Assembly (NCBI RefSeq): GCF_051014685.1
Contig: NW_027478397.1
Coordinates: 1,302,001-1,366,000 of the forward strand
Length of the DNA: 64,000 nucleotides
DNA from: Ptiloglossa arizonensis
Lineage: Eukaryota; Arthropoda; Insecta; Hymenoptera; Colletidae
Direction: 5' to 3'
In this document: in pieces, positions 1-9,034 of the stretch
Layout of the letters: each line of letters opens with the position of its first letter
How positions within the stretch are numbered: position 1 is the stretch's first letter
Notes under the pieces: generated by a model
The model's input: only the letters and a program-made list of their open reading frames with translations
Told to the model about the DNA's origin: nothing
Database searches by the model: none
Program-made: the position numbers and the translations under genes

Positions 1-32
1 TCAACCATTCCTTAACTTCAAACTTCCATATC

Positions 33-57
33 TCGCGAACGGATTGACGAACTCGAG
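33..57. other. Conserved NruI and XhoI sites (representative copy)
   Basis: TCGCGA at 33-38 and CTCGAG at 52-57 occur in most monomers. CCTAGG (AvrII, for example 297-302) is a third near-invariant palindrome. These should give a 177-bp ladder on digestion. XhoI is lost where the region reads CTCGATTATTTCC, mainly between about 19.3 and 43.3 kb, and where it reads CTGGAG or CTAGAG. Confidence 0.85.
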
Positions 58-88
58 AAATTGCTGTTGCATCTGAAAACCGAAACTC

Positions 89-105
89 GCCCGATTACAA
101 CGGTA
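89..105 (-). other. CENP-B-box-like motif (representative copy, recurs through the array)
   Basis: The top strand reads GCCCGATTACAACGGTA. Its complement matches the mammalian CENP-B box YTTCGTTGGAARCGGGA at 12 of 17 positions and the essential core NTTCGNNNNANNCGGGN at 7 of 9. The two missing core bases are both T of TTCG, which read A and C here. The next monomer repeats it at 267-283. It is present in nearly all monomers of the first 8 kb. Farther right it often reads ACAATGG or ACAAAGG, which breaks the CG half. Binding by a CENP-B-like or pogo-derived protein is inference only, and the match may be chance. Confidence 0.4.
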
Positions 106-169
106 TGTGTATTTTTGCCATAGGCCATAGTAGTTATTGGTTTCGAGTATCAGACTTGCGCAAATTTTG

Positions 170-185
170 ATGGTTTCTCAACCAT
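170..185. other. Conserved inverted repeat, 6-bp stem with 4-base loop (representative copy)
   Basis: ATGGTT-TCTC-AACCAT is a perfect dyad: the arms at 170-175 and 180-185 are reverse complements around TCTC. It recurs in most monomers. Common variants weaken it (ATGGCT left arm, AAGCAT or AACCGT right arm). Short dyads are reported as common in centromeric satellites. Cruciform formation here is inferred. Confidence 0.6.
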
Positions 186-280
186 TCCTTAACGTTCAAA
201 CTCCCATATCTCGCGAACGGATTGACGAACTCGAGAAATTCCTGTTGCATCTGAAAGCAGAAACTCGCCCGATTACAACG

Positions 281-301
281 GTATGTGTATTTTTGCCCTA
301 G
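281..301 (+). other. Splice-site-like pair in each monomer (representative copy)
   Basis: GTATGT at 281-286 matches a strong 5' splice-site consensus. It is followed within 21 bases by a T/C-rich run ending in CTAG/G, which resembles a 3' splice site. The 21-base distance is too short for a normal intron, but a donor in one monomer paired with the acceptor of the next would give about 198 bases. TTAAC and TCAAC branch-point-like strings lie in between. This is resemblance only. Confidence 0.25.
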
Positions 302-338
302 GCAATTCCAGTTATTCGTTTCTAGCATCAGAATTGCC

Positions 339-346
339 AAAATTTT
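339..346. other. A4T4 bend tract (representative copy)
   Basis: AAAATTTT occurs in most monomers directly before the GATGGTT dyad arm, so it returns about every 177 bases. A4T4 tracts in this order are known to curve DNA. Variants such as AAAATTGTGATGG, AAATTTGTGATGG and GAATATTTTGATGG interrupt it in some blocks. Confidence 0.6.
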
Positions 347-1127
347 GATGGTTTCTCAACCATTCCTTAAATTCAAACTCCCATATCTCGCGAATGGATT
401 GACGAACTCGAGAAGTTCCTCTTGCGTCTGAAAGCAGAAACTCGCCCAATTGCAACGGTATGTGTATTTTTGCCCTAGGCCATTGTAGTTATTGGTTTCG
501 AGTATCAGACTTGCGAAAATTTTGATGTTTTCTCAACCATTCCTTAATTTCAAACTACCATATCTCGCAAACGGATTGACGAACTCGAGAAATTGCTGTT
601 GCATCTGAAAGCAGAAACTCGCCCGATTACAACGGTATGTGTATTTTTGCCCTAGGCCACTCCAGTTATTCGTTTCTAGCATCAGAATTGCGAAAATTTT
701 GACGGTTTCTCAACCATCTCTTAAATCCAACCTCCGATATTCCGCGAACGGATTGACGAATCCGAGAAATTTCTGTTGCATCTGAAAGCAGAAACTCGCC
801 CGATTACAACGGTATGTGTATTTTTGCCCTAGGCCATAGTAGTTATTGATTTCGAGGATCAGACTTGCGAAAATTTGATAGCTTCTCAACCACTCCTTAA
901 CTTCAAACTCCCATATCTCGCGATCGGATTGACGAATCCGAGAAATTCCTGTTGCATCTGAGAGTAGATACTCGCCCGATTACAACGGTATGTGTATTTT
1001 TTCCCCTATGCCATTCCAGTTAATCGTTTCTAGCATCAGAATTGCGAAAATTTTGATGGTTTCCCAACCTTCTCTTAAATCCAAACTCCGATATTTCGCG
1101 AACGGATTGACGAATCCGAGAAATTTC

Positions 1128-3323
1128 TGTTGCATCTGAAAGCAGAAACTCGCCCGATTACAACGGTATGTGTATTTTTGCCCTAGGCCATAGTAGTTAT
1201 TGGTTTCGAGTATCAGACTTGCGAAAATTTTGATGGTTTCTCAACCATTCTTTAACGTTCAAACTCCCATATCTCGCGATCGGATTGACGAATCGGAGAA
1301 AATCCTGTTGCATCTGAGAGTAGAAAGTCGCCCGATTACAACGGTATGTGTATTTTTCCCCTATGCCATTCCAGTTATTCGTTTCCAGCATCAGAATTGC
1401 GAAAATTTTGATGGTTTTTCAACCCTTCCTTAAATTCAAACTCCCATATCTCGCGAACGGATTGACGAACTCGAGACACTCCTGCTGCATCTGAAAGTAG
1501 AAGCTCGCCCGATTACAACGGTTTGTGTATTTTTGCCCTAGGCCATAGCAGTTATTGGTTTCGAGTATCAGACTTGCGAAAATTTTGATGGTTTCTCTAC
1601 CATTCCTTAACTTCAAACTCGCATTTCTCGAGAACGGATTGACGAACTCGAAAAATTCCTGTTGCATCTGAAGTTAGAAGATCGCCCGATTACAACGGTA
1701 TGTGTATTTTTGCCCTAGGCAATTGTAGTTATTGCTTTCGAGTATCAGACTTGCGAAAATTTTGATGGTTTCTCAACCATTCCTTAACTTCAAACTCCTA
1801 TATCTCGCGATCGCAATGACGAATCGGAGAAGATCCTGTTGCATCTGAGAGTAGAAAGTCGCCCGATTACAACGGTATGTGTATTTTTCCCCTATGCCAT
1901 TCCAGTTATTCGTTTCCATCATCAGAATAGCGAAATTTTGATGGTTTCTCAACCCTTCCTTAAATTCAAACTCCCATATCTCGCGAACGGATTGACGAAC
2001 TCGAGAAACTCCGGCTGTATCTGAAAGTTGAAGCTCGCCCGATTACAACGGTATGTGTATTTTTGCCCTAGGCCATAGCAGTTATTGGTTTCGAGTATCA
2101 GACTTGCGAAAATTTTGATGGTTGCTCAACCATTCCTTAACTTCAAACTCCCATATCTCGCGAACGGATTGACGAACTCGAAAAATTCCTGTTGCATCTG
2201 AAGGTAGAAGATCGCCCGATTACAACGGTATGTGTATTTTTGCCCTAGGCAATTGTAGTTACTGGTTTCGAGTATCAGACTTGCGAAAATTTTGATGGTT
2301 TCTCAACCATTCCTTAACTTCAAACTCCCATATCTCGCGAACGGATTGACGAGCTAGAGAAATTCCAGTTGCTTCTGGAAGCAGAAACTCGGCCGATTAC
2401 AGTGGTATGTGTACTTTTCCCCTAGGCCATAGTAGTTATTGGTTTCGAGTATCAGACTTGCGAAAATTTTGATGGTTTCTCAACCATTCCTTAACTTCAA
2501 TCTCCCATATCTCGCGAACGGATTGACGAACTCGAGAAATTCCTGCTGCATCTGAAAGCAGAAACTCGCCCGATTACAACGGTATGTGTATTTTTGCCCT
2601 AGGCAATAGTAGTTATTGGTTTCGAGTATCAGACTTGCGAAAATTTTGATGATTTCCCAACCATTCCTTAACTTCAAACTCCCATATCTCGCGAACGGAT
2701 TGACGAACTCGAGAAATTCCTGTTGCATCTGAAAGTAGAAACTCGCCCGATTACAACGGTATGTGTATTTTTGCCCTAGGCATTAGTAGTTATTGGTTTC
2801 GAGTATCAGACTTACTAAAATTTTGATAGTTTCTCAACCATTCCTTAACTTCAAACTCCCATATCTCGCGAACCGATTGACGAGCTCGAGAAATTCCTGT
2901 TGCATCTGAAAGCAGAAACTCGCCCGATTACAACGGTATGTGTTTTTTTGCCCTAGGCCATAGTAGTTATTGGTTTCGAGTATCAGACTTGCGAAAATTT
3001 TGATGGTTTCTCAACCATTCTTTAACGTTCAAACTCCCATATCTCGCGATCGGATTGACGAATCGGAGAAAATCCTGTTGCATCTGAGAGTAGAAAGTCG
3101 CCCGATTACAACGGTATGTGTATTTTTCCCCTATGCCATTCCAGTTATTCGTTTCCAGCATCAGAATTGCGAAAATTTTGATGGTTTTTCAACCCTTCCG
3201 TAAATTCAAACTCCCATATCTCGCGAACGGATTGACGAACTCGAGACACTTCTGCTGCATCTGAAAGTAGAAGCTCGCCCGATTACAACGGTATGTGTAT
3301 TTTTGCCCTAGGCAATTGTAGTT
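1128..3323 (+). repeat. Segment duplicated 10 monomers apart (1,770 bp)
   Basis: About 1,128-1,553 and 2,898-3,323 are nearly identical and offset by exactly 1,770 bases. Shared private variants are CATATCTCGCGATCGGATTG, GAATCGGAGAAAATCC, GAGAGTAGAAAGTCGCC and GAGACACT. Each copy is about 2.4 monomers. The monomers between them are not a repeat of the same unit. Confidence 0.8.
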
Positions 3324-3943
3324 ATTGGTTTCGAGTATCAGACTTGCGAAAATTTTGATGGTTTCTCAACCATTCCTTAACTTCAAACTCCCATATCTCG
3401 CGAACGGATTGACGAGCTAGAGAAATTCCAGTTGCTTCTGGAAGCAGAAACTCGGCCGATTACAGTGGTATGTGTACTTTTCCCCTAGGCCATAGTAGTT
3501 ATTGGTTTCGAGTATCAGACTTGCGAAAATTTTGATGGTTTCTCAACCATTCCTTAACTTCAAACTCCCATATCTCGCGAACGGATTGACGAACTCGAGA
3601 AATTCCTGCTGCATCTGAAAGCAGAAACTCGCCCGATTACAACGGTATGTGTATTTTTGCCCTAGGCAATAGTAGTTATTGGTTTCGAGTATCAGACTTG
3701 CGAAAATTTTGATGATTTCCCAACCATTCCTTAACTTCAAACACCCATATCTCGCGAACGGATTGACGAACTCGAGAAATTCCTGTTGCATCTGAAAGTA
3801 GAAACTCGCCCGATTACAACGGTATGTGTATTTTTGCCCTAGGCATTAGTAGTTATTGGTTTCGAGTATCAGACTTACTAAAATTTTGATAGTTTCTCAA
3901 CCATTCCTTAACTTCAAACTCCCATATCTCGCGAACCGATTGA
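2212..3943 (+). repeat. Segment duplicated 6 monomers apart (1,063 bp)
   Basis: About 2,212-2,880 and 3,275-3,943 match with an offset of 1,063 bases, each about 3.8 monomers. The diagnostic monomer reads GAGCTAGAGAAATTCC, GCTTCTGGAAGC and TTACAGTGG (2,351 and 3,414). A third copy of that monomer is near 5,714, so the block has spread beyond the pair. It overlaps the right end of the 10-monomer pair. Confidence 0.8.
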
Positions 3944-6229
3944 CGAACTCGAGAAATTCCTGTTGCATCTGAAAGCAGAAGCTCGATCGATTACAACGGT
4001 ATGTGTATTTTTGCCCTAGGCAATAGTAGTTATTGGTTTCGAGTATCAGACTTGCGAAAATTTTGATGGTTTCTCAACCATTCCTTAATTTCAAACTCCC
4101 ATATCTCGCGAACGGATTGACGAACTCGAGAAATTCCTGTTGCACCTGAAAGCAGAAACTCGCCCGATTACAACGGTATGTGTATTTTTGCCCTAGGCCA
4201 TTCCAGTTATTCGTTTCTAGCATCAGAATTGCCAAAATTTTGACGGTTTCTCAACCATCTCTTAAATCCAAACTCCGATATTTCGCGAACGGATTGACGA
4301 ATCGGAGAAATTCCTGTTGCATCTGAGAGTAGAAAGTCGCCCGATTACAACGGTAAGTGTATTTTTCCCCTATGCCATTCCAGTTATTCGTTTCTAGCAT
4401 CAGAATTTCGAAAATTTTGATGGTTTCTCAACCATTCCTTAAATTCAAACTCCCATATCTCGCGAATGGATTGACGAACTCGAGAAGTTCCTCTTGAGTC
4501 TGAAAGCAGAAACTCGCCCGATTACAACGGTATGTGTATTTTTGCCCTAGGCCATAGTAGTTATTGGTTTCGAGGATCAGACATGCGAAAATTTTGATGA
4601 TTTCTCAACCATTCCATAACTTCAAATTCCCATATCTCGCGAACTGATTGACGAATCCGAGAAATTCCTGTTGCATCTGATAGTAGAAACTCGCCCGATT
4701 ACAACGGTACGTGTATTTTTTCCCCTATGCCATTCCAGTTATTCTTTTCTAGCATCAGAGTTGCGAAAATTTTGATGGTTCCTCAAGCATTCCTTAAATT
4801 CAAACTCCCATACCTCGCGAATGGATTGACGAACTCGAGAAGTTCCTCTTGCATCTGAAAGCAGAAACTCGCCCGATTACAACGGTATGTGTATTTTTGC
4901 CCTAGGCCATTATAGTTATTGGTTTCGAGTATCAGACTTGCGAAAATTTTGATGGTTTCTCGACCATCTCTTAAAATCAAACCCCGTTATTTCGCGAACG
5001 GATTGAAGAATCCGAGTAATTTCTGTTGCATCTGAACGCAGAAACTCGCCCGATTACAACGGTATATGTTCTTTTGCCCTAGGCCATAGTAGTTATAGGT
5101 TTCGAGTATCAGACTTGCGAAAATTTTGATGGTTTCTCAACCACTCCTTAAATTCAAACTCCCATATCTCGCGAACGGATTGACGAACTCGAGAAATTCC
5201 TGTTGCATCTGAAAGTAGGAACACGCCCGATTACAGAGCTATGTATATTTTTCCCCTAGGCCATTGTAGTTATTGGTTTCGCGTATCAGACTTGCGAAAA
5301 TTTTGATGGCTTCTCAAGCATTCCTTAACTTCAAACTCCCATATCTCGCGAACGGATTTACGAATCGGAGAAATTACTGTTGCATCTGAGAGTAGAAAGT
5401 CGCCCGATTACAACGGTATGTGTATTTTTCCCCTATGCCATTCCAGTTATTCGTTTCCAGCATCAGAATTGCGAAAATTTTGATGGTTTCTCAACCATTC
5501 CTTAACTTCAAACTCCCATATCTCGCGAACGGATTGACGAACTCGAGAAATTCCTGTTGCATCTGAAGGTAGAAGATCGCCCGATTACAACGGTATGTGT
5601 ATTTTTGCCCTAGGCAATTGTAGTTTTTGGTTTCGAGTATCAGACTTGCGAAAATTTTGATGGTTTCTCAACCATTCCTTAACTTCAATCTCCCATATCT
5701 CGCGAACGGATTGATGAGCTAGAGAAATTCCAGTTGCTTCTGGAAGCAGAAACTCGGCCGATTACAGTGGTATGTGTACTTTTCCCCTAGGCCATTCCAG
5801 TTATTGGTTTCGAGTATCAGACCAGCGAAAATTTTGATAGTTTCTCAATCATTCCTTAACTTCAAACCCCCAAATCTCGCGAACGGATTGACGAACTCGA
5901 GAAATTCCTGCTGCATCTTAAAATAGAAGCTCGCCCGATTACAACGGTATGTGTATTTTTGCACTAGGCAATTGTAGTTATTGCTTTCGAGTATCAGACT
6001 TGGGAAACTTTTGATGATTTCTCAACCATTCCTTAACTTCAAACCCCCATATCTCGCGAACGGATTACCAACTCGAGAAATTCCAGTTGCATCTAAAAGC
6101 ATAATCTCGCCCGATTACAATGGTATGTGTTTTTTTGCCTTAGGCCATAGTAGTTATTGGTTTCGAGTATCAGACTTGCGAAAATTTTGATGGTTTCTCA
6201 ACCATTCCTTAACTTCAAACTCCCATATC
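3944..6229 (+). repeat. Satellite monomers, no clear higher-order unit
   Basis: Monomers of types A and B are mixed. A GCGAATGGATTGACG monomer with AGTTCCTCTTG at about 4,465 and 4,815 is shared with the one near 393. No gene or insertion is visible. Confidence 0.75.
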
Positions 6230-6978
6230 TCACGAACGGATTGACGAACTCGAGAAATTCCTGTTGCATCTGAAGGTAGAAGATCGCCCGATTACAACGG
6301 TATGTGTATTTTTGCCCTAGGCAATTGTAGTTTTTGGTTTCGAGTATCAGACTTGCGAAAACTTGGATGGTTCCTCAACCATTCCTTAACTTCAAACTCC
6401 CATATCTCGCGAACGGATTGACGAACACGAGAAATTCCGGTTGCATCTGGAAGAAGAAACTCTCCCGATTACAACGGTATGTGTATTCTTCCCCTAAGCC
6501 TTTGTAGTTATTGGTTTCGTGTATCAGACTTGCGAAAATTTTGATGGCTTCTCAACCGTTCCTAAATTCAAACTCCCATATCTCGCGAACGGATTGACGA
6601 ACTCGAGAAATTCCTGTTGCATCTGAAGGTAGAAGATCGCCCGATTACAACGGTATGTGTATTTTTGCCCTAGGCAATTGTAGTTTTTGGTTTCGAGTAT
6701 CAGACTTGCGAAAACTTGGATGGTTCCTCAACCATTCCTTAACTTCAAACTCCCATATCTCGCGAACGGATTGACGAACACGAGAAATTCCGGTTGCATC
6801 TGGAAGAAGAAACTCTCCCCATAACAACGGTATGTGTATTTTTCCCCTAAGCCTTTGTAGTTATTGGTTTCGTGTATCAGACTTGCGAAAATTTTGATGG
6901 CTTCTCAACCGTTCCTAAATTCAAACTCCCATATCTCGCGAACGGATTGACGAACTCGAGAAATTCCTGTTGCATCTG
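6230..6978 (+). repeat. Dimer unit in two tandem copies (353 bp)
   Basis: The string GAAGGTAGAAGATCGCCC recurs at 6,272 and 6,625, a 353-base offset. Both copies carry the same one-base deletion (CCGTTCCTAAATTC) and the same GGTTGCATCTGGAAGAAG monomer. The shared deletion shows that the second copy was made after the deletion. Confidence 0.85.
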
Positions 6979-8329
6979 AAACCAGTAACTCGTCCGATTA
7001 CAACGGTATGTGTATCTATGCCCTAGGCCATAGTAGTTATTTGTTTCGAGTATCAGACTTGCAAAAATTTTGATCGTTTCTCAACCATTCCTTAACTTCA
7101 AACTCCCATATCTCGCGAACGGATTGACGAACTCGAGAAATTCCTGTTGCATCTGAAAGTAGAAACTCGTCCGATTACAACGGTATGTGTATTTTTCCCC
7201 TAGGCCATAGTAGTTATTGGTTTCGAGTACCAGACTTGCGAAAATTGAGATGGTTTCTCAACCATTCCTTAACTTCAAACTCCCATATCTCGCGAACGGA
7301 TTCAGGAAAACGAGAAATTCCGGTTGCATCTGGAAGAAGAAACTCTCCCGATTACAACGGTATGCGTATTTTTGCCCTAAGCCTTTGTAGTTATTGGTTT
7401 CGTGTATCAGACTTGCGAAAATTTTGATGGTTTCTGAACCGTTCCTTAATTTCAAACTCCTATATCTCGCGAACGGATTGACGAACTGGAGAAATTCCTG
7501 TTGCATCTGAAACTAGAAACTCGTCCGATTACTACGGTATGTGTATTTTTGCCCTAGGCCATAGTAGTTATTGGATTCGAGTATCAGACTTGCGAAAATA
7601 TTTATGGTTTCTCAACCATTCCTTAACTCCAACTCCCATATTTCGGGAACGGATTGACTAATCCGAAAAATTTCTGTTGCATCTGTAAAACAGAAACTCT
7701 CCCGATTACAACGCTATGTGTATTTTTCCCCTAGGCCATTGTAGTTACTGGTTTCGAGTATCAAACTTGCGAAAATTTTGATGGTTTCTCAACCATTCCT
7801 TAACTTCAAACTCCCATATCTCGCGAACGGATTGACGAACACGAGAAATTCCTGTTGCATCTGAAAGTAGGATCTCGTCCAATTACAACGGTATGTGTAT
7901 TTTTCCCGTAGGCCTTTGTAGTTATTGGTTTCGAGTATCAGACTTGCGAAAGTTTTGATGGTTTCTCAACCGTTCCTTAACTTCACACTCCCATATCTCG
8001 CGAACGGAATGACGAACTCGAGAAATTCCTGTTGCATCTGAAAGTAGAAACTCGCCCGATTACAACGGTATGTGTATTTTTCCCCTAGGCAATAGTAGTT
8101 ATTGGTTGCGAGTATCAGACTTGCGAAAATTGTGATGGTTTCTCAACCATTCCTTAACTTCAAACTCCCATATTTCGCGAACGGTTTGAGGAGCACGAGA
8201 AATTCCGGTTGCATCTGGAAGAAGAAACTTTCCCGATTACAACGGTATGCGTATTTTTGCCCTAAGCCTTTGTAGTTATTGGTTTCGAGTATCAGACTTG
8301 CGAAAATTTTGATGGTTTCTCAACCATTC
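6979..8329 (+). repeat. Satellite monomers, no clear higher-order unit
   Basis: Type A monomers predominate. The TCTGGAAGAAGAAACT monomer seen at 6.4 and 6.8 kb appears again near 7,330 and 8,217, and recurs at 12.6, 15.1, 45.2, 45.7, 47.5 and 48.7 kb. Nothing else is present. Confidence 0.75.
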
Positions 8330-8690
8330 CTTAACTTCAAACTCCGATGCCTCGCGAACGGATTGGCGAACTCGAGAAGTTCCTGTCGCCTCTGAAAGTA
8401 GAAACTTGCCCGATTACAATGGTGTGTGTACTTTTCCCCTAGGTCATTCGAGTTATTCGTTTCTAGCATCAGAATTGCGAAAATTTTGATGGTTTCTCAA
8501 CCATTCCTTAACTTCAAACTCCCATATCTCGCGAACGGATTGGCGAACTCGAGAAGTTCCTGTCGCCTCTGAAAGTAGAAACTTGCCCGATTACAATGGT
8601 GTGTGTACTTTTCCCCTAGGTCATTCGAGTTATTCGTTTCTAGCATCAGAATTGCGAAAATTTGGATGGTTTCCCAACCATTCCTTAACT
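8330..8690 (+). repeat. Monomer doublet
   Basis: Two adjacent monomers share TTGGCGAACTCGAG, AGTTCCTGTCGCCTCTG and GTCATTCGAGTTATTCG at exactly 177 bases offset (TCCTGTCGCC at 8,381 and 8,558). They differ mainly at CGATGCCTCGCG against CATATCTCGCG. This is the smallest local duplication seen. Confidence 0.8.
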
Positions 8691-9034
8691 TCAAACTCCC
8701 ATATCTCGCGAACAGATTGAAGAACTCGAGAAATTCCTGTTGCATCTGAAGGTAGAAACTCGCCTGATTACAAAGGTATGTGTATTTTTGGCCTAGGCCA
8801 TTCCAGTTATTGGTTTCGAGTATCAGACCAGCGAAAATTTTGATGGTTTCCTAACCATTCCTTACTTTCATACACCCATATCTCGCGAACGGAATGACGA
8901 ATGCGAGAATTTCCTATTGCATCGGAAAGCAGAAACTCGCCCGATTACTACGGTATGTGTATTTTTGCCCTGGGCCATAGTAGTTATTGGTTTCGAGTAT
9001 CAGACTTGCGAAAATTTTGATGGTTTCTCAAGCA

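Larger units (their letters stand above)
117..1700 (+). repeat. AB dimeric higher-order repeat (about 354 bp)
   Basis: Two monomer types alternate. Type A reads TAGTTATTGGTTTCGAGTATC then AGACTTGCG; type B reads CCAGTTATTCGTTTC then TAGCATCAGAATTGC. Reading the segment after the AvrII site, A is at about 120, 479, 831, 1,188 and 1,541, and B at about 300, 655, 1,008 and 1,365. The alternation breaks at about 1,717, where A follows A. The two types differ by several linked substitutions, so they are real subfamilies and not noise. Confidence 0.7.

Noticed and set aside
281..301. A real 21-base intron in each monomer
   Set aside because: Too short for ordinary splicing and no flanking coding sequence. 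It is kept only as a resemblance in the findings.
134..8745. Short open reading frames of 60-82 codons on both strands
   Set aside because: All are readings of the same satellite monomer, recur at monomer spacing, differ where monomers differ, and have no start context, domain or partner. Products share the same repeated peptide because the DNA repeats.
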